DNA of 64,000 nucleotides from Actinospineispora eucalypti (GCA_014208095.1 JACHMT010000002.1:310001-374000), one strand, 5' to 3'; positions 44,894 through 54,601 are shown, numbered from the stretch's first letter. Notes: generated by a model from the sequence alone, not told the origin. Numbers and translations are program-made.

Positions 44894-46180
44894 ATGAGCG
44901 ACGGCGTGGTGAACGAGTTGCAAAGTCCCGAACCGACCCGGGCCCTGAACGCGGTGATCCCGGCGCTGCGCGCGCGGTTGCCGGCGATCTCGGCGGCCAT
45001 TGTGGAGCGGATCGAGAAAGCCATGCCGATCTACCGTGACCTGCGCACGGTGGAGGCCGGCTCGCTCGAGGATTCGGTTCGGCGGAACGTGGAGTGCCTG
45101 TTCGCCTCGGTCTCCTCGAGCGGCCCGACGGACCTGACCGCGGCGATCGCCACCGGGCGCACCCGCGCCCGCCAGGGCGTCCCGATGGGCGAGATGTTGC
45201 GCAGCTATCGGATCGGCTTCGTCGAGTTCTGGGAGTCGGCCGCCGAGGAGGTCATCCGCGAGGGCCGGTGGAACGAGCGGGACCTGGTACGCACGGCCAC
45301 CCTGCTCTGGTGGGTGGCCGACGAGTTCTCCGCCGCCGCCACCGAGGCCTACCGCGACGCGCTCTCCGAGTTCGCCGAGCTGCGCGAGCGCCGGCGGGCC
45401 GCGCTGGTGGAGGCGCTGATCCAGGGCCTCGGCCCCGATACGGTGTGGGAGATAGCCGCCAAGCTGGGCCTGCCCCGGGACGGCCTGTTCGCCGTGGTCG
45501 CGGGCGAGGCCGGCGAGGTGGGCATCGAGGCGCTGCCCGGGGTGGCCACCCGGCTGCGCGAGGAGGGCATCGAGTCCGTCTGGCGGCTGCTGCCGAACAT
45601 GCAGGTCGGCGTGCTCTCGTTGCCCTCGCCCGGGCCGGACGCGCCCGCCGTGCCCCCCGGCACCCTGGGCGCCCCCGGCAACGACGGCGGGGAGCTGGAC
45701 GTGGTGGTCGGGGTGCTCATGGGGCTCGGCACCTCGGCGCGCATCGGGGTCAGCCCCGCCTACACCGACCTGGCGGACACCCCCCGGGCGCACTACCTGG
45801 CCAAGATCGCGCTGAACAGCGTGACCGCCCCGGCGGAGACCGGGCAGCCCCGGGTGCAGCGGTTCGCCGCCACCCCGCTGGCCACCCTGGTGGTGGCGGC
45901 GCCGGAGGCGGCCGTGCAGATGGCCCGCGGCGTGCTCGGCGGGCTGTTGCGGCTGCCCCGGGAGGAACAGGACGTACTGCTGGACACGGTGGAGACCTGG
46001 CTGGTCACCGGCGGCAACACCAAGGCCACCGCCGAGCGGCTCTACTGCCACCCCAACACCGTCCGGCACCGCCTGCGGCGCATCGCCGAGAGCACCGGGC
46101 GCTCGGCCGAGAACCCCGCCGAGGCGGTGGAGCTCAGTGCCGCGTTGCACGCGCTACGCCTCTTCCCCGAGGTCCGCTGA
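44894..46180 (+). CDS. PucR-family transcriptional regulator
   Basis: A 428-residue regulator. The N-terminal about 160 residues resemble the GGDEF-like or sensor region of actinobacterial PucR proteins (RQGVPMGEMLRSYRIGFVEFWE), and the C-terminus (about 365-425) is the PucR/CdaR helix-turn-helix: LDTVETWLVTGGNTKATAERLYCHPNTVRHRLRRI spans the two helices. The ATG at 44894 follows the hairpin by 24 nt, so it may have its own promoter. Target genes are unknown; the YrbE pair upstream is a candidate. Confidence 0.85.
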   Translation: MSDGVVNELQSPEPTRALNAVIPALRARLPAISAAIVERIEKAMPIYRDLRTVEAGSLEDSVRRNVECLFASVSSSGPTDLTAAIATGRTRARQGVPMGEMLRSYRIGFVEFWESAAEEVIREGRWNERDLVRTATLLWWVADEFSAAATEAYRDALSEFAELRERRRAALVEALIQGLGPDTVWEIAAKLGLPRDGLFAVVAGEAGEVGIEALPGVATRLREEGIESVWRLLPNMQVGVLSLPSPGPDAPAVPPGTLGAPGNDGGELDVVVGVLMGLGTSARIGVSPAYTDLADTPRAHYLAKIALNSVTAPAETGQPRVQRFAATPLATLVVAAPEAAVQMARGVLGGLLRLPREEQDVLLDTVETWLVTGGNTKATAERLYCHPNTVRHRLRRIAESTGRSAENPAEAVELSAALHALRLFPEVR

Positions 46181-46357
46181 GCACGCGAAACTCCCCGCCT
46201 GGCGTTTACAGGGTACGCTGTGTACCCTCTACACTCCCCTCGCAGTTGCGCGGGCTGGTCGGCGGCCGGGCGTTCGGGGGAAGAACGGCAACGACCGTGA
46301 TCCTGGGGTCCGGCGGGGGATGAGTCGTTCGGCCCGGCCGCCGCACTGGGGCACGCC
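46181..46357. promoter_or_regulatory. intergenic region with an orphan palindromic site
   Basis: Between the PucR gene and the end of the amidase gene lies AGGGTAC-GCTGT-GTACCCT (46210-46228), a perfect 7-bp inverted repeat with a 5-bp centre, typical of a repressor site. A -10-like TACACT (46230-46235) and a TTTACA 19 bp upstream of it suggest a rightward promoter, but no rightward gene follows. It could be left from a lost gene. Confidence 0.4.
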
Positions 46358-47821
46358 TCAGTCGAGAGGTGGGCGGGTGAAGCCGCCGAACTCGCGCTCG
46401 GCCAGCTCGGCGAAGCGCAGCGTGGTGCGGTCCTCGTACCTCGGGCCGATCGCCTGGACCCCGATCGGCAGCCCCTCCGGCGAGCGGCCGACGGGCAACG
46501 CGGTGGCCGGCAGGCCGGGCAGCGTGGCCACGCCGGCCAGGGAGACCTGGTCGAAGTAGACGTGGCCGGTGCCGTCGATGTCGATCTGGCGGGTGGCCAG
46601 GTCGCTGTGGTCGTGCGGGAAGGCCGCGGTGGGCGTCACCGGGCAGAGCACGATGTCGATCTCACCGAACAGCGCGCGCCAGCGCTCGCGCAGTACGTTC
46701 CGCTCGATGTCGGCCGCCATCCAGTCGCGGTGGCTGAGGCCGATGCCCCTGGCCCGCTCGGCGGCGCCACTGCGGTCGTCGGCCGGCAGCTGCTCGGCTG
46801 CGGCGCGGGCCGCCTGGTAGATCTCCAGCGGGAAGAAGGCGCCCAGGGTCGACATCAACAGGCGCGAGTAGACCCGCCCGGCGGTGACCAGGTCGGGCAG
46901 CAGCGGGCTGTCCCGGAACACCTTCGCTCCCGAGGAGGCCAGGTTGGCGGCGAACTCGTCGATGGCGGTGCGGACCGCGTTCGAGGTGGGGATCAGTCCC
47001 TCGGTGTCCGCCACCAGCACCCGGTAGTCGGCCAGGCGGTCGTGCCGGGCGGCCGGGAGCGCCAGGCGGTAGGCGATCCCGGTGGTCAGCTCGTCCGGCT
47101 CGGCCATCACGTCCAGCAGCGAGGTCAGGTCCGCCGCGGTCCGGGCCATCGGGCCGACCACGGCGAGGTCGGACTCGGCCGGCACCACCGGGGCGGCGGG
47201 CGCGGAGTGCCCTCGGGCCGGCACCAGGCCGATGGTCGGTTTGTGCGCGTAGATCCCGCAGAAGTGCGCCGGGTTGCGCAGCGACCCGCCGATGTCCGAG
47301 CCGATGGACAGCGCCCCGTAGCCGGCGGCGAGGGCGGCGGCCGAGCCGCCGGAGGACCCGCCCGGGATCCGCTCCGGGTCCCACGGGTTGCGGGTGGTGC
47401 CGTAGAGGTCGTTGTAGCTCTGCAGGTCGCCGAGGCCGACCGGCACGTTGGTCTTGCCCAGCACCACGGCTCCGGCGGCCTTCACCCGCGCCACCGCCAC
47501 CGCATCGGCGTCCGGCACGTGGTCCTTGAAGTCGGAGAAGCCCCAGGTCGTGGGGAGCCCGGCGACGTCGTAGGACTCCTTGACGGTCATCGGCACCCCG
47601 AGCAGGGGCCGCTGGTCACCGCCGGCCCTCGCCGCGTCGGCCGCGCGGGCGGCCTCCAGCGCCCGGTCGAAGTCCGGTACACAGACGGCGTTGATCTCCG
47701 GGTCCAGCCGTTCGATCCGGGCGATCGCCTCCTCGGCGAGCTCCACCGCCGAGACCTCGCCCGCCGCCAGCGCGGCCGCCTGCTCCGCCGCGCTCCGGTA
47801 TGCGTACCCCTCGTCCGCCAC
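46358..47821 (-). CDS. amidase (amidase-signature family)
   Basis: A 487-residue Ser-cisSer-Lys amidase. Lys81 (TVKES), the glycine/serine stretch GGSSGGSAAALAAG (residues 154-167) with the cis-Ser, and the nucleophile Ser180 (DIGGSLRNP) are all present. It hydrolyses a C-N amide in the cytoplasm; the substrate is unknown. No signal peptide was seen. The ATG at 47821 lies 67 bp after the DinB-like gene on the same strand, so co-transcription with that gene and the dehydrogenase is possible. Confidence 0.9.
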   Translation of the reverse strand: MADEGYAYRSAAEQAAALAAGEVSAVELAEEAIARIERLDPEINAVCVPDFDRALEAARAADAARAGGDQRPLLGVPMTVKESYDVAGLPTTWGFSDFKDHVPDADAVAVARVKAAGAVVLGKTNVPVGLGDLQSYNDLYGTTRNPWDPERIPGGSSGGSAAALAAGYGALSIGSDIGGSLRNPAHFCGIYAHKPTIGLVPARGHSAPAAPVVPAESDLAVVGPMARTAADLTSLLDVMAEPDELTTGIAYRLALPAARHDRLADYRVLVADTEGLIPTSNAVRTAIDEFAANLASSGAKVFRDSPLLPDLVTAGRVYSRLLMSTLGAFFPLEIYQAARAAAEQLPADDRSGAAERARGIGLSHRDWMAADIERNVLRERWRALFGEIDIVLCPVTPTAAFPHDHSDLATRQIDIDGTGHVYFDQVSLAGVATLPGLPATALPVGRSPEGLPIGVQAIGPRYEDRTTLRFAELAEREFGGFTRPPLD

Positions 47822-47888
47822 GCCGCCTCCATCGTCTCCGTTGCCCGCTCACGAACCTAGCGCGTCGCCGGGGCACGACGCGCCACGT

Positions 47889-48398
47889 TTATCGGCCGGC
47901 GAACAGCCCGCGAAGGAGCGCCGCCTGGCCGGCGTGTTGCAGGTCGTCGGAGAGCACGCTGACCAGCCGGACGCCCAGGGTCACCGGGGGATCCCACTGC
48001 TCGTCGACCACGCGGTCCAGGTCCTGGTCGCGCAGCGTGTCCAGGTAGCTCAGGGTCACCGCGTGGGTGGCGTCGTAGTAGCCGGTGAGCAGCTCCGGCG
48101 CATCCACCCGCACCCGGGCGACGTCGGCCGGGGTGTGGCCGTAGCCGGTGGCCCGGGCCGGCAGGTCCAGCGCGAAGCGGTCCCGCCAGCCGTCGGCCAG
48201 CCACACCTGTTGGCGGCCGGCGACCTCGGCGACGTGGTCGTCCTGCACCCGGGTCAGGTGCCAGACCAGCCAGGCGATCGAGTTGGCGTTTTCGTCGATG
48301 CGGCGAGCCAGCTGGTCGGCGCCCAGGCCGGTCACGGCGTTGTGCACTTCCTCCTGGATGCGGCCGAAGCCGTCCGCGAGCACGTCTTTGCTGATCAT
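47889..48398 (-). CDS. DinB/DUF664-like protein (possible mycothiol enzyme)
   Basis: A 169-residue four-helix DinB-superfamily protein close to the DUF664 group, some members of which use mycothiol or bacillithiol. Candidate metal ligands are His47 (WLVWHL), and Asp151/Asp152 with His155 (SDDLQHAGQ). The start ATG at 48398 lies 9 bp downstream of the succinate-semialdehyde dehydrogenase gene in the same direction. The reaction is not known. Confidence 0.72.
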   Translation of the reverse strand: MISKDVLADGFGRIQEEVHNAVTGLGADQLARRIDENANSIAWLVWHLTRVQDDHVAEVAGRQQVWLADGWRDRFALDLPARATGYGHTPADVARVRVDAPELLTGYYDATHAVTLSYLDTLRDQDLDRVVDEQWDPPVTLGVRLVSVLSDDLQHAGQAALLRGLFAGR

Positions 48399-48407
48399 GC
48401 CGGTAGG

Positions 48408-49775
48408 TTATGCCTCCACCCAGACAGTTTTGGCGTTGGTGAACGAGCGCGGCCCGAACTCGGCGAGCTCGCGGCCGTAGCCGGAGTTCTTCACCCCGCC
48501 GAACGGTACTTCCGGGGTGGACTCGGTGAAGCGGTTGATGTAGATCATGCCGGTGTCGATCTCCGTGACGAAGCGGTCCCGCTCTGTCACGTCCCGGGTC
48601 CAGGCGCTGCCGCCGAGGCCGAACGGCGAGTCGTTGGCGATCCGGATCGCCTCGTCGGCGTCCCGCGCGCGCCAGATCAGTGCGACCGGGCCGAACAGCT
48701 CCTCGCGGTGCGCGCGGGAGCCGTCGGGGATGTCGGTGAGCACGGTCGGCGGATAGAAGTTGCCCAGGCCGTCGAGCGGCTTCCCGCCGGTGACCACCCG
48801 GGCGCCGGCGGCCACCGTCTCCCGCACCTGTTCGTCCAGTTCGCGCAGCCCGGCCGAGGTGGCGAGCGGACCGAGGTCGGTGTCCGATGCGGTCGGGTCC
48901 CCGACGCGCATGCTCTCCAGGCGCTCCACCATCCGGCGGGTGAACTCGTCGGCCACCGCCTCGTGCACGATGAACCGCTTGGCGTTGATGCATGACTGCG
49001 CGTTGTTCAGCATCCGGGAACCGACGGCCGCCGTCACGGCCGCATCCAGGTCGGCCGAGGGCATCACGATGAACGGGTCGCTGCCGCCGAGCTCGAGCAC
49101 GCTGGGCTTCACATTCTGACCGGCGCGGGCTCCGACCTGGCGGCCGGCGGGCTCGCTGCCGGTAAGCGTGACCGCCCGCACGCGCTCGTCGTCGATGATC
49201 GAGTTGACCCGGCCGGAGCCGACCAGGAGGGTCTGGAACACCCCGGGTGGGAATCCGGCGGCGTGGGTCACCTCCGCGATGGCCAGCGCGACCTGCGGCA
49301 CGTTGGAGGCGTGCTTGAGCAGCCCGACATTGCCCGCCATCAGCGCCGGGCAGAGGAACCGGAAGACCTGCCAGTAGGGGAAGTTCCACGGCATGACGGC
49401 CAGCACCGGCCCCAGTGGCTCATAGCGGGTGTACACCGTGGCTCCGGACACCTCGCGTGGCCGGTCGGCGAGGATGGCCTCGCCGTGCTCGGCGTACCAC
49501 TCGCAGGCCTTGGCACACTTGCCGACCTCGGCCACCGCCGAGTCGAGCGTCTTGCCCATCTCCAGCGTGGCCAGCCCGGCCAGCCGGTCAGTGTCTGCGG
49601 TGAGCAGCCGGGCGGTGGCGCGCAGCAGCGCCGCCCGGTCGGCGAACGTGGTACGCCGGTAGGTCTTGAACGCCTCCGCCGCCAGGGTCAGTTTGCGGTC
49701 CAGCTCTTCGTCGGGGAGCTCGTCGAACTCCGCCACGGTCTGCCCGGTCGCCGGGTTGATGCTTGCGATGGCCAT
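48408..49775 (-). CDS. gabD: NAD(P)-dependent succinate-semialdehyde dehydrogenase
   Basis: A 455-residue aldehyde dehydrogenase. Catalytic residues are Asn131 (MPWNFPYWQ), Glu228 (LELGGSDPF) and Cys262 (NNAQSCINAKRF), the last in the NAQSC form typical of succinate-semialdehyde dehydrogenases. The N-terminal SINPATGQTVAEF and C-terminal EVPFGGVKNSGYGRELAEFG agree. It oxidises succinate semialdehyde, for example from 4-aminobutyrate, to succinate. The start ATG at 49775 is followed by no upstream partner; the deacylase gene diverges from it by 81 bp. Confidence 0.88.
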   Translation of the reverse strand: MAIASINPATGQTVAEFDELPDEELDRKLTLAAEAFKTYRRTTFADRAALLRATARLLTADTDRLAGLATLEMGKTLDSAVAEVGKCAKACEWYAEHGEAILADRPREVSGATVYTRYEPLGPVLAVMPWNFPYWQVFRFLCPALMAGNVGLLKHASNVPQVALAIAEVTHAAGFPPGVFQTLLVGSGRVNSIIDDERVRAVTLTGSEPAGRQVGARAGQNVKPSVLELGGSDPFIVMPSADLDAAVTAAVGSRMLNNAQSCINAKRFIVHEAVADEFTRRMVERLESMRVGDPTASDTDLGPLATSAGLRELDEQVRETVAAGARVVTGGKPLDGLGNFYPPTVLTDIPDGSRAHREELFGPVALIWRARDADEAIRIANDSPFGLGGSAWTRDVTERDRFVTEIDTGMIYINRFTESTPEVPFGGVKNSGYGRELAEFGPRSFTNAKTVWVEA

Positions 49776-49856
49776 CCGCCCCGACTACCCGGCCCGCCCC
49801 GAGGTATGCGGGCCGGCGGATTGTGCTCGGTGGCCGGCTCGGGTAAGCCGATCAGG

Positions 49857-51352
49857 GTGACTACCGCGGATGTGGAATGCGAGCTGGTGTTCACCGGTGC
49901 GCGGGTGGTGGACCCGGAGTCCGGGCTGGACGCGGTGCGCGCGGTCGGCGTCGCCGGCGGGCGGATTGCGGCGGTGGGCGAGCAGGCGCCGCCGGGCGCG
50001 CGGATCGTGGATGCCACCGGGCTGGTGCTCGCGCCCGGGTTCATCGACCTGCACAGCCACGCGCAGAGCATCACCGGCCTGCAGCTCCAGGCGCTGGACG
50101 GGGTGACCACCTCATTGGAGTTGGAGGCCGGGGCGCTGCCGGTGGCGGCCAGCTACGCGGACGCCGAGGCCGAGGGGCGACCGGTGAACTACGGCTTCTC
50201 CGCGTCCTGGGCCGGCGCCCGCATGCAGGTGCTGGACGGGGTGCACGCGGCGGGCAGCGGGCGTGGCGGCCTGGCGACGTTCGCCGCCCACCAGGACGGC
50301 CCGCGCTGGCGGGCCCCGGCGACCGCCGGCGAGGTGGACCGCATCCTGGGGCTGCTGGAGGAGGCGGTGGGGGAGGGCGCGGTCGGCATCGGGGTGCTGC
50401 TCGGCTATGCCCCGGACAGCGAGCGGGTGGAGTACCTGCGGCTGGCCGGCCTGGCCGAGCGGCTCGGCGTGCCGACCTTCACCCACGCCCGGTTCCAGTC
50501 CCGGCAGGAGCCGCGCGGCGCGCTGGAGGCCGCACTGGAGGTCATCTCGGCGGCCGCCGGCACCGGCGCCCACATGCACCTCTGCCACCTGAACAGCACG
50601 TCCAACCGGTCCATCGACGGCATCGCCGACGCCATCCAGCGAGCCCGCGGCTACGGGCTGCGGGTGACCACGGAGGCCTACCCCTACGGCTCGGGTTCCA
50701 CCGTGGTCGGCGCCCGTTCCTGGCCCCGGAGGCGCTGGAGAGGCAGGGCATGCGGCCCAGCTCGCTCACCTACCTGGCCACCGGCGAGCGGATCGCCGAC
50801 GCCGAGCGGCTGCGCGAACTGCGGGCCACCGACCCCGGCGGCCTGGTGTTCGTCAGCTTCTTCGACGAGGACGACGAGGACGACCGGGCGCTGCTGCGGC
50901 GTTCGCTGCTGCTGCCCGACACCGCCATCGCCACCGACGCGATGCCGCTGGTCAGGCCGGGTGGCGACGTGGCCGAGGACGGCTGGCCGGTGCCGCCCGG
51001 GTACCGGACCCACCCGCGCGGCGCGGGCAGCTACGCGCGGACGTTCCGCTGGCTGGTCCGGGAGTCCGGGGCGCTGTCCCTGGCCGAGGCGGTGCGGCGC
51101 TGTTCGCTGCTGCCGGCCCAGATCCTCGCCGACTCGGTGCCGGCGATGGCCGGGAAGGGCCGGGTGCGGGTCGGCGCGGACGCCGACCTGGTGCTCTTCG
51201 ACCCGGAGACGATCAGCGACCGGGCCACCTACGCCGCGCTCGCCCCGTCGGCCGGCATCCGGCACGTGCTGGTGGGTGGCGAGTTCGTGGTCCGCGACGG
51301 CGGGTTGCTGCCGGACGCCCGGCCGGGCCGGCCGGTGCGCTCGGGGCGGTGA
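49857..51352 (+). pseudogene. N-acyl-D-amino-acid deacylase type amidohydrolase, frameshifted
   Basis: Two overlapping frames together give a D-aminoacylase-type amidohydrolase of about 498 residues. The first frame (from GTG 49857) runs through the metal-binding DLHSHAQ, THARFQ and HLNSTS motifs as far as YPYGSGSTVVGA; the conserved continuation (PFLAPEALERQGMRPSSLTYLATGE onward, with DAMPLV and the C-terminal KGRVRVGADADLVLFDPE) lies one base earlier in the register. One base is therefore missing around 50709-50716, in the GGCGCCCG stretch. Without correction the product stops being conserved after about residue 285. It is either a true null mutation, a sequencing error in GC-rich DNA, or less likely a -1 programmed frameshift. 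The GTG start has no clear ribosome binding site. Confidence 0.82.
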
Positions 51353-51409
51353 ACCAGCCGTTCCCCTTTGTCCAAGACGGCGCGGGGCGGCCTGCCTAGG
51401 CTCGCCCGC

Positions 51410-51763
51410 ATGACCATTCAGCGCATCGTGCCCAACCTGAAGGTGGCCGAGCCCGGCCTCGGCCACGCCTTCTACCAGGACGTGCTGGGCCTGCGGAAGG
51501 ACATGGACCTGGGCTGGATCGCCACCTTCCGGGCGCCGGGCAACCCGGCCGCCCAGCTGAGCCTGGTGACCAGGGACGCGTCCGCCCCGGAAGACTCGGT
51601 GATCTCGGTCGGCGTGCCGGACGTCGAGGCGGTCCACGAGCGGGCGCTCGCGCTCGGCCACCCGATCGTGCACCCGCTGACCACCGAGCCGTGGGGGGTG
51701 CGGCGGTTCTTCGTGCGGGAGCCGAACGGGTACGTGGTGAACGTGGTCATGCACGCCGGCTGA
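51410..51763 (+). CDS. VOC-superfamily (glyoxalase-like) protein
   Basis: A 117-residue single-domain protein of the vicinal-oxygen-chelate fold. The N-terminal FYQDVLGLRKDMDLG and C-terminal WGVRRFFVREPNGYVVNVVMH are typical, with Glu near the end as a probable metal ligand. Function ranges from glyoxalase to antibiotic resistance and dioxygenase; it cannot be narrowed. The ATG at 51410 lies 7 nt after a TAGGCT -10-like box, so it may be leaderless. Its 3' end overlaps the LysR gene by 17 bp, tail to tail. Confidence 0.82.
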   Translation: MTIQRIVPNLKVAEPGLGHAFYQDVLGLRKDMDLGWIATFRAPGNPAAQLSLVTRDASAPEDSVISVGVPDVEAVHERALALGHPIVHPLTTEPWGVRRFFVREPNGYVVNVVMHAG

Positions 51764-52622
51764 GGTGCTCGCGCAGCGCCACCGCCGCCGGGTTGGTCGG
51801 TCGGGGGGCGCGGCTGACCAGCGACACCTGCCACTCCGACGCCGGTTCGGTCAGCTCGGCCACCGCGAGGCCCGGGGTGGTGGTGGCCAGGGTGCCCTGC
51901 ACGATCGCCACCCCGATGCCGCTGCTCACCAGGCCGAGCTGCAGGCCCAGCTGGGTGACCTGGCCGACGATGCGCCGGCGCAGGCCCAGTTCGGCGGACA
52001 CCCGGCGCAGCAGCCCGGTGACCGCCGAGCCCTCGGAGAACTCCACGAACGGCTCGTCGGCCAGCTCCAGCCAGCTCACCCGGTCCCGTCCGGCCAGCCG
52101 GTGTCCCTCGGGCATGATCAGCATGAGCTTCTCCCGGTACACCACCTGGCTGGCCAGGTCGTCCGGCACCGGCCCGTCCTCGGCCAGGTAGGCCAGGTCC
52201 AGATCCCCGCCGCGCAGCCGCTCGATCAGCTCGGTGACCGGCGCGTTGAGCACGCTGATCTGGATCTCCGGATAGGTCCGGTGGAACGCCGCCAGCTCGG
52301 CCGGCAGGTCCACGGGGCCCAGCCACTGGATGGCGCCGATGGCCACCCGGCCCCGGCTCAGCCCGGCCACCGCGCGGACCGCGTCCACGCCGGTGACCGC
52401 CTCGGCCAGCACCCGCCGGGCGGCCGGCAGGAAGGCGCGGCCGGCCTCGGTCAGCGCGACCCGGCGGGTGGTCCGTTCGAACAGCGCCGCGCCCAGCTCC
52501 CGCTCCAGGTTGCGCACCGACGTGCTCAGCGCGGACTGCACGATCCGCACCGAGCGGGCGGCCGGGCTGAACCCGCCGTGTTCGACCACCGCGACGAAGT
52601 GCTCGATCTGCCGGAACTCCAT
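51747..52622 (-). CDS. LysR family transcriptional regulator (CynR-like)
   Basis: A 291-residue LysR-type regulator; the DNA-binding domain is residues about 1-60 (FRQIEHFVAVVEHGGFSPAARSVRIVQSALSTSVRNLE over the helices). It is divergent from an MFS gene, 76 bp apart if the MFS start at 52699 is right, and is the likely regulator of it. Confidence 0.87.
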   Translation of the reverse strand: MEFRQIEHFVAVVEHGGFSPAARSVRIVQSALSTSVRNLERELGAALFERTTRRVALTEAGRAFLPAARRVLAEAVTGVDAVRAVAGLSRGRVAIGAIQWLGPVDLPAELAAFHRTYPEIQISVLNAPVTELIERLRGGDLDLAYLAEDGPVPDDLASQVVYREKLMLIMPEGHRLAGRDRVSWLELADEPFVEFSEGSAVTGLLRRVSAELGLRRRIVGQVTQLGLQLGLVSSGIGVAIVQGTLATTTPGLAVAELTEPASEWQVSLVSRAPRPTNPAAVALREHLSRRA

Positions 52623-52698
52623 TTATCTACCGTAACGATGAGTGCTAACGAAACCATGTCTTGGACAGAAGAATGGGTTGCGCCTCATCCTGGAAGTT

Positions 52699-53895
52699 GT
52701 GCCCGCTTCCCGCCGTGTAGTTGCCACCATGTCTTTCGCCACCGGGGCGGTGGTGGCCAACCTGTACTACATCCAGCCGCTGGTTGACACCCTGGCCAGG
52801 GAGTTCCACGCGGACGCGGGGCGGGTCGGGGTACTGGTCACGTTGCTCCAGCTGGGTTACGCGGTCGGCCTGGCCACCCTGGTCCCCCTGGGTGACCTGG
52901 TGGAACGCCGCTGGCTGCTGGTCACGCTGCTGGTCGGCTGCTCGGGCGGACTGGCCGTGATGGCGCTGGCCCCCACGCTGGCGGTGATCGCCTCGGTGGC
53001 CGTGCTGGTCGGCCTGACCTCGGTGGCGGTGCAGGTGATCGTGCCGTTCGCCGCGCAGCTGGCCGGCGAGGAGCGCCGGGGCCGGGTGGTGGGCACGGTG
53101 ATGAGCGGCCTGCTGCTGGGAATTCTGCTGTCCCGAACGGTGTCCGGCGTGCTCGCCGGCCTGGTCGGCTGGCGCTGGGTGTTCGGCATCGCCGCGATCG
53201 TGACCCTCGCCGTGGCCGTCCTGCTGTGGCTGGAGCTGCCGTCGGCGGCGCCGACGGCCCGGATGAGCTACCCGGCACTGCTCGGCTCGGTGCTCCGGCT
53301 GGTGCGCGACGAACGGGTGCTGCGTTACCGGATGGTCTACGGCGCCTGCGCGTTCGCCGCGTTCAGCGTGTTCTGGTCCACCGCCGGGTTCCTGCTGGCC
53401 CGCCCGCCGTACCACTGGAGCGAGACCCAGATCGGGCTGTTCGCGCTGCTCGGCGCGGCCGGTGCGGTGGCCGCGCGGTTCGCCGGCTCGCTGGCCGACC
53501 GGGGCCACGCGCGGTGGGCCACGCTGGGCTTCGTGGCGGCGGTGACGATCAGCTTCGGGGCGCTGCTGCTCGGCGGGCATTCGGTGCTCGCCCTGGCCGT
53601 CGGCGTGCTGCTGCTCGACCTCGGCGTGCAGGGCTTGCAGATCACCAACCAGTGCGTCATCTACGAGCTGCGCCCGGACGCGCGCGCCCGGATCACCACC
53701 GCGTACATGACCGGGTACTTCCTCGGCGGCACCGCCGGCAGCGCGCTGGGCGTGGCCGCGTACGTGCTCGCCGGGTGGACGGCGGTCTGCGTGCTCGGTG
53801 CGGTCGCCGGCCTGGTGGCGGCCGGGGTCTGGCTGGTCGAACGGGTGGTTCAGGCGAGGTCGGCCTCGATCGCGGTGGCCGCCGCGCCGAGCTGA
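52699..53895 (+). CDS. MFS transporter
   Basis: A 398-residue major facilitator with about 12 membrane segments (TGAVVANLYYIQPLVDTLAREFH begins the first loop region). The pattern VANLYYIQPLVDT and GDLVERR are typical of the Bcr/CflA-like or YnfM-type drug/metabolite exporters. The frame is open from 52642, but codons from 52642 to 52698 end mostly in A or T, unlike the gene, so a GTG at 52699 or the ATG at 52729 is more likely to start the protein. The substrate is unknown. It overlaps the IclR gene by 46 bp at the 3' end, tail to tail. Confidence 0.83.
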   Translation: MPASRRVVATMSFATGAVVANLYYIQPLVDTLAREFHADAGRVGVLVTLLQLGYAVGLATLVPLGDLVERRWLLVTLLVGCSGGLAVMALAPTLAVIASVAVLVGLTSVAVQVIVPFAAQLAGEERRGRVVGTVMSGLLLGILLSRTVSGVLAGLVGWRWVFGIAAIVTLAVAVLLWLELPSAAPTARMSYPALLGSVLRLVRDERVLRYRMVYGACAFAAFSVFWSTAGFLLARPPYHWSETQIGLFALLGAAGAVAARFAGSLADRGHARWATLGFVAAVTISFGALLLGGHSVLALAVGVLLLDLGVQGLQITNQCVIYELRPDARARITTAYMTGYFLGGTAGSALGVAAYVLAGWTAVCVLGAVAGLVAAGVWLVERVVQARSASIAVAAAPS

Positions 53896-54587
53896 CGGAC
53901 CCACCCGTCCAGCTCCGCCCGCCGGTACCGGACGGTCGGCATGGCCAACGTGATGGCGGCCGGCGTGGCTCCGGGCGGGGTGCGCAGCAGCCGGCCCACG
54001 GCGGTCACGCCGGCCTCGGTGCGCTGGTCGTTCACTGCGAAGCCCTGCCGGCGCACCCGGCGCAGCTCGCGGAGCAGGCCGGTGACGTCGGGCAGTGGTG
54101 AGTCCGGCACGGCGTAGCGCGCGGTGACCTCCTCGTCCGGCAGCGTGGCCAGCACGGCCAGGCCGCCGGAGGCCAGGTGCGCCGGCAGCACCCGGCCCTC
54201 CCGGTCACCCACCCGCAGCACGCGGGAGCACTCCACGGTGGCGGCGAACCGGGCGTGGATTCCGAGGACCACCATCAGGTTCACGGTTTCCCCGGTCCGG
54301 TCCACCAGCGCCCGCAGGTGCGGCAGCGCGGCCCGGCGCAGGTCGGCCACCGGCTGAGGGGCCGCGGGGTCACGCAGCACCGGGCCGGCCACGTAGCGCC
54401 GCTGCGCGTCCTGCTCCGCGAAGTCCCGGTAGACCAGCATGGCGAGCAGGCGGTGCGCGGTCGAGCGGGCCACCCCGAGCCGGGCGGCGGCATCGGTCAC
54501 CCGCATCGGCCCCTCCTGCCGCAGCAGCGTGGCCAGGTGCAGCGCGTGGTCCACGGACTCGATGCCGTAGGCCGGCTTGTTCTTCAT
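53850..54587 (-). CDS. IclR family regulator of the gentisate pathway
   Basis: A 245-residue IclR-type regulator: N-terminal winged helix (about residues 10-60; MRVTDAAARLGVARSTAHRLLAMLV) and an effector-binding GAF-like domain. It is divergent from the aromatic-acid transporter gene that begins the 3-hydroxybenzoate operon, with 48 bp between them and an inverted repeat in the gap. IclR proteins often control aromatic catabolism, so it probably responds to 3-hydroxybenzoate or gentisate (inference). Confidence 0.87.
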   Translation of the reverse strand: MKNKPAYGIESVDHALHLATLLRQEGPMRVTDAAARLGVARSTAHRLLAMLVYRDFAEQDAQRRYVAGPVLRDPAAPQPVADLRRAALPHLRALVDRTGETVNLMVVLGIHARFAATVECSRVLRVGDREGRVLPAHLASGGLAVLATLPDEEVTARYAVPDSPLPDVTGLLRELRRVRRQGFAVNDQRTEAGVTAVGRLLRTPPGATPAAITLAMPTVRYRRAELDGWVRQLGAAATAIEADLA

Positions 54588-54601
54588 GGCAGAATTCTAG
54601 C

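Noticed and set aside
49263..49856. Extension of the deacylase frame upstream of the GTG at 49857
   Set aside because: It runs antisense through the beginning of the succinate-semialdehyde dehydrogenase gene and encodes no conserved sequence.
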